5,361 nucleotides of DNA, taken from positions 1-5,361 of the forward strand of contig JADJNC010000049.1 of NCBI GenBank assembly GCA_016709335.1, read 5' to 3'. Positions within the stretch are counted from its first letter, which is position 1; every line of letters begins with the position of its first letter. A program made the position numbers and the translations under genes. This stretch comes from Candidatus Propionivibrio dominans (GTDB taxonomy: Bacteria > Pseudomonadota > Gammaproteobacteria > Burkholderiales > Rhodocyclaceae). The notes under the pieces were generated by a model that was not told the origin of the DNA, ran no database searches, and saw nothing but the letters and a program-made list of their open reading frames with translations. Below, piece by piece: positions 1 through 5,253 of this stretch.

Positions 1-36
1 AACGCCGAGAATGAGACCGGGACGCCGATTCAGGAT

Positions 37-283
37 TCACATGGAAGCTTGGTGCGCGTCAGCAACGGTTTTGAAAACCGCCGTTTTCGCATCAGCTTTG
101 CTACACACTCGTCCTTGAATTTGACCGGATTCCAGAAGAACCCTGTCATCTGCTTGACCGCCAAATGCAGGATCGCCGTTGCCGTGAAATTCGATAACGA
201 TCATGCTGAGTGGCAATGATCCCCATCGTGTCTCACAAACAATTGGATTGAAGTCTGGGCTTCCAAAACATTGTTTTTTTCAT
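37..283 (-). CDS. Small unnamed protein, last gene of the DUF6094 cluster, probably frameshifted
   Basis: Not recognised. The start at 283 is chosen because a GAGGA Shine-Dalgarno lies just upstream and the stop of the preceding gene is only 8 bases away, so the two look translationally linked. As read, this start gives only 16 codons. The rest is open in another frame, beginning MIVIEFHGNGDPAFGGQ (from 204) and ending in VADAHQASM at 37; that part has strongly G-rich first codon positions, as coding DNA does. The run of seven A (minus strand, 274-280) just after the start is a likely indel site. Removing one A gives one 81-residue frame; adding one A plus one base near 204 gives an alternative beginning MKKNNVLEAQTSIQLFV. 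No membrane segment or known motif is visible. The minimal uninterrupted version is 37-204 (55 residues), but it has no good ribosome site. The antisense strand is also open here, which lowers confidence. Confidence 0.45.
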
Positions 284-291
284 GGTCGTCC

Positions 292-538
292 TCACAAACA
301 CAGCGACTTGAAGGCACTGGCGTAGAAGGAACCAACGTATCGACGAGTTGGATGTGTCACACCAAACACGGCATCCTGTCGGCGCTGCGCGTGGTTGTAC
401 CGAAAGCCTTCGAACTGAACGCCGACAATTTCAAAGCCGTCCGGTTGTAGTTCACCCGGTTTTGAACGTTTTGCGTGAGCGAATGTTTGAATGTGCGAGT
501 GATCGAAACAGGGTTGTTTTGAACGCTGCAAATTTCAT
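292..538 (-). CDS. Small unnamed protein downstream of the DUF6094 gene, frameshifted
   Basis: Not recognised. The ATG at 538 has a strong AGGAGA ribosome site 6-8 bases upstream and begins MKFAAFKTTLFRS. That frame stops after 28 codons, but the overlapping +1 frame stays open to the TGA at 292 and encodes a natural-looking C-terminal half (for example PDGFEIVGVQFEGFR and PTRRYVGSFYASAF). Removing one base from the 247-base span gives 82 whole codons, that is 81 residues, which supports one extra base somewhere between about 450 and 530. The product is basic and aromatic-rich, with no membrane segment or catalytic motif I can name. It lies 83 bases after the DUF6094 stop and 8 bases before the next start, so it probably shares their transcript. 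Confidence 0.5.
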
Positions 539-621
539 AGAAAATCTCCTGGTTAAAAATTTTGGACGCCCTTGAATGGGTAGTGCCCATCCGGGTGGTG
601 TTCGCCAGCAAAAGCCAGCAG

Positions 622-1790
622 TTAGTTGATGGACACAATTTGCCCCAGCCGTTCTCCTGGCGTGAACTCAATCGCGTTGATCGTTGGCACAAACTTGTCC
701 GTCATCGTTATGGTCTGGTCGATGTTTCCATCGGCGTCAGTTTGTAACGATACCGAACGATGCTTGCGTTTTACGGTGTCTCCTTTGATGGCCAGAATGC
801 GCCCATCTTTGGAAACCAGCTTGCCGGTCACCTGTCCTGCGGCCAAGGCCAAGGCTAGATGCCACTTGGTCATGTCGCGCAGCGGCCTGCGGTGTTCGCT
901 CTTGATTTGCTGGAAAAATCCACCAAACGAGGGCCACAACAGGTTATGACGATGGACATTGAGCTCGCGACTGAATTGCTCAGGCTCAATGCGAACGGCA
1001 TGGAACTTGAACTCGGCGTCTTCGACCACGGCAGGTACTTCATACGGTGCTTCCATCCACTGATCCGGTATGACCCGATCCTTGAACTTTCCGTCCCGCG
1101 CTTCTTTGAGCATGTTCACCACGTCTTTGGCCGGGTGGCCAGAACGGGTTTTGACACCCAAGATGACACACTGTTGAAAGCGTTCCTCGGGAGCCATGAA
1201 GAACTGCAGGCGTTTGAAGTTGCGAGCCAGGTACTCGGCCATGTCATCGTCCAGTGCATAGAACGGGATGATGAAGACCAGGACACCACCTTGGACAAGC
1301 AATGGAGCACACTTCTTGAGGAAGGTGCGCTCCAGTCGCTCGGCCTTGCTGTTGGTCTGATCAGCCGTTGATCCGGTTGCGGCCGCATCGCTGACACCGA
1401 AGCCATAGGGCGGGTTCAAGAACACGAGGCTCATGCTGCGCGGGCTAACCACCACATCATGTACATCGGCGAAGATGGCACGGTCGATCATCTGCGTTGC
1501 GTGCTGTGCCCGCTCACGGTTCAATTCGATCCCAAACGATTCACAGGGCTCAGCGTTTTGGCGCTTTTCCTCGGGAATCTGTTGGGCCGCTCTCGTTGCA
1601 AAACATGCTTGAGGTTGCCAAGTGCCGTACCCTCCCCGCAACATGGATCAAACACACGCATGCGTGCATTGGATGCCACCTTGTTGGGGACAGAAAGCGC
1701 CTGAAATATTCGCTCCTGTGTTACCTCATCGGTAGGGAAGTACCCGTCCTTGATGAAGTTTTGAGCGAGTCGATTGAAAATTAAAGCCAT
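622..1790 (-). CDS. DUF6094 family protein with Rossmann-type N6-adenine methyltransferase motifs, single frameshift
   Basis: Seen: the N-terminus (MALIFNRLAQNFIKDGYFPT) matches my memory of the DUF6094 family of ICEs and plasmids. FDPCCGEG (about residues 47-54) fits the S-adenosylmethionine-binding motif I, GIEL (about 87-90) supplies the acidic residue after strand 2, and NPPY (about 126-129) is the catalytic motif IV of amino-methyltransferases acting on adenine or cytosine. Downstream comes VLVFIIPF and a basic C-terminal part ending LGQIVSIN. The start has an AAGGAGG ribosome site (1796-1802). One frameshift lies near 1587-1595: the frame ending LKHVLQRE continues as AAQQIPEEKRQ if one base is restored, and 1169+1 bases gives exactly 390 codons (389 residues). 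Known: the family sits in ICE backbones. Inferred: a DNA methyltransferase or a relative using the same fold; the target and activity are unknown. No restriction partner is seen in the window. Confidence 0.85.
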
Positions 1791-1821
1791 GATGGCCTCC
1801 TTGAATTGCAGTTGAAAATGA

Positions 1822-1855
1822 AAAAACGCGCTATCCTCGCGGGGCGCGCGTTTTT
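1822..1855. terminator. Bidirectional rho-independent terminator-like hairpin ahead of the DUF6094 gene
   Basis: The arms AAAAACGCGC (1822-1831) and GCGCGTTTTT (1846-1855) form a perfect 10-bp stem around a 14-base loop, flanked by T runs in both orientations. On the minus strand it comes after the small gene ending at 1924 and before the DUF6094 start at 1790. It may end the upstream transcript or act as an attenuator in the DUF6094 leader. The loop is itself G+C-rich and could fold further. Confidence 0.7.
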
Positions 1856-1867
1856 CAGGCTAATCAG

Positions 1868-1891
1868 CGAGTGCCTGTTACGGCTCTCGCA
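1868..1891 (-). repeat. Inverted repeat (hairpin) in the DUF6094 leader
   Basis: On the plus strand GCGAGTGCC and GGCTCTCGC flank TGTTAC. The arms pair over 8 of 9 positions (one T-T mismatch). It lies 12 bases from the terminator-like stem, so the two make a tandem hairpin unit between the gene ending at 1924 and the DUF6094 start. Confidence 0.55.
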
Positions 1892-1923
1892 TCGGCAGTG
1901 GTTTGAGGCATCAACTCACCCGG

Positions 1924-2097
1924 TTAAGAGTGGGTATAACCGTCAGGTTCGATGCCAAGCCATATTCCGGCGCAGGGCACCATCACACAGCCTGGGCCAG
2001 GTTGAACCAGATGGCGAAAGCGCAGGTACGACCCTTCGCATCCATTGCGCAGCCACACACAGTGGAGTGCTTTACGCTGCAACTTGGTCAGCAGCAT
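1924..2097 (-). CDS. Small conserved unnamed protein with PGPGC...GIEPDGYTHS C-terminus
   Basis: A 57-residue protein starting MLLTKLQRKAL and ending PGPGCVMVPCAGIWLGIEPDGYTHS in two parts. This C-terminus matches my memory of a family of very small hypothetical proteins encoded on ICEs and conjugative plasmids, usually starting MLTKAQR; no function is known to me. It is too short for most gene callers but is the one gene here that reads through without a frameshift. The ATG at 2097 lies inside the upstream gene, overlapping its last 26 bases in another frame, with GGAG about 8 bases upstream, so translational coupling is likely. Its basic N-terminal half and three cysteines are visible; no membrane helix is clear. 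It is followed by the hairpin and terminator pair at 1891-1822. Confidence 0.75.
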   Translation of the reverse strand: MLLTKLQRKALHCVWLRNGCEGSYLRFRHLVQPGPGCVMVPCAGIWLGIEPDGYTHS

Positions 2098-2424
2098 TTG
2101 TCACTCCGTAGTACGCGTTCACCTGGGCAAGGAGATCGGCCTTGCTGGCCAATGCCGTGTCATGCAACGTCCGCACTGATTTCTCAGTGCAACGGCTGCT
2201 TGCTACCGCGATCGTCTTGCGAAAATCGCCGAATAACACGGTGCTCATCGTTCCCCGTCCATCGAGTTTCCATACTGAAGCACTGGTGCTTATTCCACAC
2301 CTGGCTTGGATGTCTGAATTCGCAAGATACGCTTTGCATCCTGCTCCATCGGTTCCAATCGCTCCAATTCGATGTCGGTTTGAGCTGCCCAGCCATCACG
2401 GCCTTTTTGCATAGAAGTGACCAT
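2072..2424 (-). CDS. Unnamed conserved-looking protein, about 117 residues, single frameshift
   Basis: Not recognised by name. The ATG at 2424 has TAGGA as ribosome site and begins MVTSMQKGRDGWAAQTDIEL. This frame stops after 44 codons. A second frame continues as ISTSASVWKLDGRG, then VLFGDFRKTIAVASSRC, and ends NAADQVAA at 2072. Restoring one A in the GAATAAG stretch near 2290-2294 joins both parts and gives 118 whole codons. The pattern of a short beta-rich middle, FGDFRKT, then a helical C-terminus with TLHDTALASKADLL resembles small ICE hypothetical proteins I have seen, but I cannot name a family. It overlaps the next gene by 26 bases and lies 80 bases after the gene ending at 2505. Confidence 0.65.
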
Positions 2425-2504
2425 GATTTTTTCCTAAAAACGGTTTAACAGATTGGGGCGAAAGCTGGGTGCAGCTCTGCCTTGGTGGGGTTGAAAATGT
2501 CCAA

Positions 2505-2863
2505 TCAGTGCGCGAGCACTGGTTCGATCTGATCGACCAGGCTCATTGGCAATGGACTAAGGGATGCTCGTTGATCACGTTCTTGGCGCAGGGCCAATTG
2601 CATGAGAAAAAACAGGTTGTTGAACTTGCCGTTGGCGACACGCTCACACAGCGCAGCCTCAAATTCCGCCAGTTCAGATTCCTGAGACTGGATGACCCGG
2701 TTCTCGAAAATCTTCCAGAACAGATGCCGCGTAAACGGCACTGCATCGGCGGACTGTCAGATCCATCAGCTACTTCGACAACCGAATGAATCGGCTGGCC
2801 TGGTTGCTGATTGCGTTCAAGATGGCGGTGAAGTTTGTACTTCGCGATAGTTTCATGTTTCAT
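2505..2863 (-). CDS. Unnamed protein of about 119 residues, first gene behind leader motif copy C, single frameshift
   Basis: Not recognised. The start at 2863 gives MKHETIAKYKLHRHLERNQQ; a weak GGAT ribosome site lies about 8 bases upstream. The frame breaks near 2747-2749: one missing base (CCG-GAT for CCGAT) joins the first part to PFTRHLFWKIFENRVIQ and on to a C-terminus ending DQIEPVLAH at 2505. The corrected length is 120 whole codons. The C-terminal two thirds is leucine-rich, acidic and mostly helical in appearance (LAEFEAALCERVANGKFNN). An earlier in-frame ATG at 2902 would add 13 residues but overlaps the leader hairpin, so it is less likely. It could be a regulatory or structural small protein of the mobile element; nothing in the sequence shows which. 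Confidence 0.6.
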
Positions 2864-2897
2864 GGTGTAGATCCAAGAAAATGGGAATACACCATGC

Positions 2898-2926
2898 CCC
2901 AATGGGCTAGGTGTAGCCCATATGGG
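2898..2926 (-). repeat. Strong hairpin 35 bases upstream of the 2863 start
   Basis: The plus-strand arms ATGGGCTA (2902-2909) and TAGCCCAT (2914-2921) are perfect around a 4-base loop, and CCCA (2898-2901) extends the stem with TGGG (2923-2926) across one bulged A, giving about 12 bp. It lies between leader motif copy C and the gene, so it would be in the 5' untranslated region of that mRNA. Confidence 0.65.
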
Positions 2927-2939
2927 TTGATAAAGTTTT

Positions 2940-3014
2940 GACAGAACTCCAGCACGCCTTGCGGTGGGCTGTGCGCGTTTTTCAGAGTTGAACGCGCCTT
3001 GAAACTCAAAGTTT
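2940..3014 (-). ncRNA. Three-hairpin leader motif, copy C
   Basis: Read on the minus strand. H1 is AAACT-TTG-AGTTT (3014-3002). H2 is GCGCGTT and AACGCGC around the loop CAACTCTGAAA (2997-2973). H3 is closed by CAGC and GCTG (2971-2950) and contains CCGCAAGG. The tail is AGTTCTGTC (2948-2940). The same order, loop and spacing occur in copies A and B with different stem sequences. The element ends 77 bases before the start of the gene at 2863, so it probably acts in that gene's leader. The role is unknown; it could be a cis-regulatory RNA or a folded DNA protein-binding site. Confidence 0.65.
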
Positions 3015-3018
3015 TAGT

Positions 3019-3258
3019 TAGAGAACAATGGTTTCCCTGAACCCCCTCCCCCATTTGGAAAGTGGCTCAGGGAACACATCGGTTCCAGATTGAATTTGAT
3101 TTGATTGAACCCTGACGCGGCCTTCAAACTCTCGGGCGCGCGAACAACCGAAAAAAAGGGTCGAGGTTGTTTGGTGGGGTGCGTGAGAAGCAAGTCTCAC
3201 AGCAAACGCCTCGGCCTCCGAGGGGGCCGAAATTCCTAGTTTCCACAAGGGCCTAGAA
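3019..3258. other. Gene-free stretch with a cluster of inverted repeats
   Basis: No supported gene. Plus-strand inverted repeats, in order: TTCCCTGA with TCAGGGAA near 3032-3074; AACAACC (3143-3149) with GGTTGTT (3165-3171); GTGAGA (3183-3188) with TCTCAC (3195-3200); and TCGGCC(TCC) with (GGG)GGCCGA (3211-3230), a very stable G+C-rich stem. A minus-strand open frame of 76 codons spans much of this, but it carries no recognisable protein pattern and its codons fall on the stems, so it is left out. The stretch belongs to the long leader between DUF3275 and the gene at 2863. Confidence 0.5.
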
Positions 3259-3305
3259 GGCTTGACTCAGTGGTACGGCTGCAAAGCTGTACCCTCAATC
3301 AAGCC
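3259..3305. repeat. Two-tier inverted repeat downstream of DUF3275
   Basis: The outer arms GGCTTGA (3259-3265) and TCAAGCC (3299-3305) enclose the inner arms GGTACGGCT (3272-3280) and AGCTGTACC (3285-3293). The inner loop on the plus strand is GCAA, a GNRA tetraloop, and the single mismatch becomes a G-U pair in plus-strand RNA, so the fold is better for plus than for minus transcription. Its last arm overlaps the next inverted repeat (3301-3318), so the two could compete. Confidence 0.55.
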
Positions 3306-3977
3306 CACGAGTGGGCTTGTGGGTTTTATGCCGAGTTACCTGGTTGACGTATGTAAACCCAGATTGGATTTTGGCGTCAAACACGTACCCAAGCAGCTCG
3401 AAGGGTCTTGGTTTGTTCACGAAGCAGGGCACGATCCACTGTGGGATCGAGCTTGATAACTTGAAGGTTATCAATCTCGTTTGCAATTTCCTGACCATAC
3501 AAAGCCACACAGACTCGAATGTAAATTCTTCGTCATCGCCACCGGTTGCAACACTTGATTTCTCTTGTGGTGCTGGTGGTGCCGATGGCGGTGTCTGCAG
3601 CGAGCCTGCTGTCGATTGATCAACAGCAGGCTGCGCTGGCGGCGCGGCGGGTACATTTCTGGACCGTGCAGCCTCCTCATCGATGGGGTCGGGCTCAGCG
3701 TTTTGAGGCGGGGTTTTCGGCAGCTCTTCTTGCGAAGATTTGAATGTCGTGCAACTTTGCGCGAAAGCTCAGTCACGACCTTCCCGTAGGCCACATAAGG
3801 TGCCATATAGATCTGATTGATCCAGATGGTGCCTTGGTACTCCCCTTCCTCGAATTGATCGAGCATGGGGTCTTTCACTTTGAACTCACCAAACTCGGTG
3901 ATCAGGTCTGCAACGCAGAATCGACCGTTACGAGAGTGAATGGACTTGATCAGCAAGGTGCCGTTGGTTTTTAGCAT
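3295..3977 (-). CDS. DUF3275 family protein, several frameshifts
   Basis: Seen: the N-terminal domain runs MLKTNGTLLIKSIHS, NGRFCVADLITEFGEF, then DQFEEGEYQGTIWINQIYMAPY and KVVTEL (about residues 1-68), a good match to my memory of DUF3275. A proline/alanine/glutamine-rich linker follows (PAAPPAQPAVDQ), then the conserved end LYGQEIANEIDNLQVIKLD, PTVDRALLREQTKTL and LGYVFDAKIQS. These pieces are in different frames. Likely indels: an extra base at 3764-3766, an extra one at 3739-3741, a one-base loss or two-base gain near 3501-3514, and an extra one near 3393-3396; net correction gives 227 whole codons. A further lost base near 3361 would move the end to a TAA at 3326-3328 with the sequence QSWVYIRQPG. 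The start has a weak GGAG site. Known: ICE-associated, function unassigned. An in-frame extension up to 4262 exists but covers leader hairpins and is rejected. Confidence 0.85.
3301..3318. terminator. Possible terminator hairpin at the end of DUF3275
   Basis: AAGCCCAC and GTGGGCTT form a perfect 8-bp inverted repeat. It lies at the end of the DUF3275 gene. On the minus strand no good T run follows, while on the plus strand GTGGGTTTT follows. It could be a weak DUF3275 terminator, a terminator for plus-strand transcription, or just another leader hairpin. Confidence 0.4.
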
Positions 3978-4265
3978 GGTAGTAGCTCCAGTAGAAAAAG
4001 CCAGGAACCACACACAGCACCATGCTGGGAATGATTTCCCAGCAGGATAAAAAGTTGATGACGGTACGCGTTTGAATGCACACAGTCTAGAATTGGAATG
4101 CACTTCTAGCCGAACGTAGAACACATCCAGATTGCTCTGGATGTGGCTACGGGCTTGAAAGCAAGTGACGGGCTTCCGACCCTTCACGATGCGATGCGCA
4201 GCATGTCTTTCATGTTCCACCAGCGAGGCTTCACCATGCTGCTCATGCACTTGACTTCGCAATTT
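3978..4265 (-). promoter_or_regulatory. Structured 5' leader of DUF3275, downstream of motif copy B
   Basis: A gene-free stretch with three strong hairpins. TGCTGGGAA and TTCCCAGCA (4023-4044) form a perfect 9-bp stem. CTAGAA and TTCTAG (4087-4109) form a 6-bp stem. CACATCCAGA and TCTGGATGTG (4122-4145) form a perfect 10-bp stem whose loop on the transcribed minus strand is GCAA, a GNRA tetraloop. The last of these to be transcribed lies about 45 bases before the DUF3275 start. The leader is unusually long (nearly 290 bases after motif copy B), which suggests regulation at the mRNA level. No convincing sigma-70 promoter is visible within it. Confidence 0.55.
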
Positions 4266-4306
4266 ACAGGAACTTTAGACGCAGCCTTGGGAGCTTTGTC
4301 GTGCAT
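4184..4306 (-). CDS. Possible 40-residue peptide overlapping leader motif copy B
   Basis: An uninterrupted minus frame starts MHDKAPKAASKVPVNC, continues with MVKPRWWNMKDMLRIAS and stops at 4184. The sequence looks protein-like in its second half. Against it, there is no clear ribosome site, the start codon lies in the closing arm of hairpin H2 of the leader motif, and the first third overlaps H3 and the conserved tail. It is either chance, or a leader peptide whose translation would be coupled to the RNA fold. A shorter start at residue 21 or 24 would avoid the motif. Confidence 0.25.
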   Translation of the reverse strand: MHDKAPKAASKVPVNCEVKCMSSMVKPRWWNMKDMLRIAS

Positions 4307-4353
4307 GTTTCAAAAGTTGACATGCCTCATATGCCGACTTGTGCGATGTCGGC
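4266..4353 (-). ncRNA. Three-hairpin leader motif, copy B
   Basis: Read on the minus strand. H1 is GCCGAC and GTCGGC around a 9-base loop (4353-4333). H2 is GCATGT and ACATGC around CAACTTTTGAA (4325-4303). H3 is GAC(AA)AGC and GCT(GC)GTC around a loop within CCCAAGG (4300-4278). The tail is AGTTCCTGT (4274-4266). Stem sequences differ from copies A and C while pairing, loop sequence and spacing are kept. It follows the DUF3577 terminator and heads the DUF3275 transcript, 289 bases from that start. Confidence 0.65.
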
Positions 4354-4461
4354 GAACGCTTGGAGACTTGATTGTAATGTCAGCAAGTGATTGCGAACGT
4401 TCACGGCAGGAAACCCATACAAACATGGATAGATCGTTCCTGTCGTCAAAACTCACACAAG

Positions 4462-4494
4462 AAAAAACCACCGCTAAAAAAGCGGAGTGGTTTT
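4462..4494 (-). terminator. Rho-independent terminator of the DUF3577 gene
   Basis: Plus-strand arms AAAACCA-CCGCT (4464-4475) and AGCGG-AG-TGGTTTT (4481-4494) form a 12-bp stem with a 2-base bulge and a 5-base loop. On the minus strand the stem is followed by a run of six T (4467-4462), as expected for a transcript ending 14 bases after the DUF3577 stop at 4508. It separates the DUF3577 unit from the leader of DUF3275, so DUF3275 probably has its own promoter between this terminator and motif copy B. Confidence 0.8.
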
Positions 4495-4507
4495 CTTGGA
4501 TTTCATA

Positions 4508-5155
4508 TCAATAGCTGACTGCCATTTCACGACTGGGACGCGCAGATCCTTGACCTGGTGCGTACCCTCTTCGCGACGCCTGGAATTGCTGGGCTTGATG
4601 AGGCCGCGCAGGTACTTCTGGTACCGGTGCAAACTCATTGTCCTGACTTCCAGTGCCGATGCCTTCGTCGTGCTGTTCGGGTTGTTGACCACCATCATCC
4701 TGCTCTGATTCAGAAGCAGGTGCCCGGCGATACACCTCCACACCATCAACTTTGGCCATGTTGATTTGCAGCAAACGCCCCTTTATGTTCGCTGCAGCTT
4801 CAACCTGCCCAGTCTTGCGACCGGACTTGTCTTTCATCTCACGCTCGTAAACATTCACATAGATGTCAGATGCCTTGAATGCGACGATTACCTTACGGTT
4901 TTCGTCGACATCATGACCCAGTTTGTCAACCAGATCGATGGCTTCTTGGCCAGACACACGCACATCAAAGTACGTGTATTGAACATCATCTGAATTGCCT
5001 CGCAGCGCGCCTATGGTGCATGCCAAAATGGTTGGGCCTTGCGGCCTCCACTTTTGGTTTCAACCCAGCGCACGCGTGAGAGATAACCGAGACCTGACAT
5101 GCAGGTTGAATAGTCGTTGGCGTTAGAACGAGGAAGAGTTAGTACGTGCATTCAT
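4508..5155 (-). CDS. DUF3577 / STY4534 family ICE replication protein, frameshifted near the N-terminus
   Basis: The body LACTIGALRGNSDDVQYTYF, DVRVSGQEAIDLVDKLG, then KVIVAFKASDIYVNVYERE and KGRLLQINMAKVDGVEVY matches my memory of DUF3577, also named STY4534 family ICE replication protein. The C-terminal quarter is an acidic, glutamine- and proline-rich tail ending SREMAVSY. The ATG at 5155 (MNARTNSSS) has an AAGGAA ribosome site about 8 bases upstream. As read this start stops after 10 codons: an extra base at 5127-5128 and a missing A at 5025-5028 (plus strand) must be corrected. Between them a locally compensated pair of indels probably hides the family-like YFNLHV before SGLGYLSRVR. The total length is divisible by three, so the indels cancel. 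Known: ICE-encoded, name implies replication or maintenance; inferred role is binding or processing of element DNA. It is followed by a strong terminator and preceded by a highly structured leader. Confidence 0.85.
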
Positions 5156-5186
5156 TTTGGATTCCTTCTTTGAAAATAAAAAAGGG

Positions 5187-5249
5187 AACCCAAGACGCCC
5201 ACCCCACAGCAAAGCTGTTGGTTGGAATGCTTGAATTCCCAACCGGGTT
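5187..5249 (-). ncRNA. Predicted three-way junction in the DUF3577 leader
   Basis: Outer arms AACCC (5187-5191) and GGGTT (5245-5249) enclose two hairpins: ACAGC-AAA-GCTGT (5206-5218) and GGTTGGAAT with ATTCCCAACC around GCTTGA (5220-5244, one bulged base). The unit ends about 20 bases before the AAGGAA ribosome site, so refolding could control translation. A candidate structured RNA named after DUF3577 exists in the RNA-motif literature as I recall it; whether this is the same one needs a covariance-model search. Confidence 0.55.
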
Positions 5250-5253
5250 AAAA

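Noticed and set aside
1..219. Plus-strand frame open from the window edge to a TGA at 217-219
   Set aside because: It is the in-register antisense of the 37-283 gene; its first codon positions are less G-rich than the minus frame, and all other genes are on the minus strand. A partial plus-strand gene entering from the left cannot be excluded.
859..1371. Plus-strand open frame of 170 codons
   Set aside because: It is the shadow of the DUF6094 gene, which has clear motifs on the opposite strand.
1903..2448. Plus-strand open frame of 181 codons
   Set aside because: It is antisense to two small minus-strand genes with good ribosome sites and shows no protein pattern of its own.
3018..3248. Minus-strand open frame of 76 codons in the leader
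   Set aside because: It runs across four inverted repeats, has no ribosome site and no natural-looking domain.
3019..3318. CRISPR array or integron attachment site
   Set aside because: The repeats are inverted and each has a different sequence; there are no regularly spaced direct repeats and no integrase or Cas gene nearby.
3978..4262. N-terminal extension of DUF3275 up to an ATG at 4262
   Set aside because: The conserved family start is MLKTNGTLLIKS at 3977; the extension lies over three strong hairpins.
4368..4450. Possible sigma-70 promoter on the minus strand for DUF3275 (TACAAT with weak TTCGCA upstream)
   Set aside because: The -10 is fair, but the spacing of 15 and the poor -35 do not support a call.
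4143..4514. Plus-strand open frame of 123 codons
   Set aside because: It crosses leader motif copy B and the DUF3577 terminator and has no recognisable protein features.
622..5155. Programmed ribosomal frameshifting
   Set aside because: The indels occur in nearly all genes at unrelated sites and in both directions, without slippery heptamers followed by a stimulatory structure as a common pattern.
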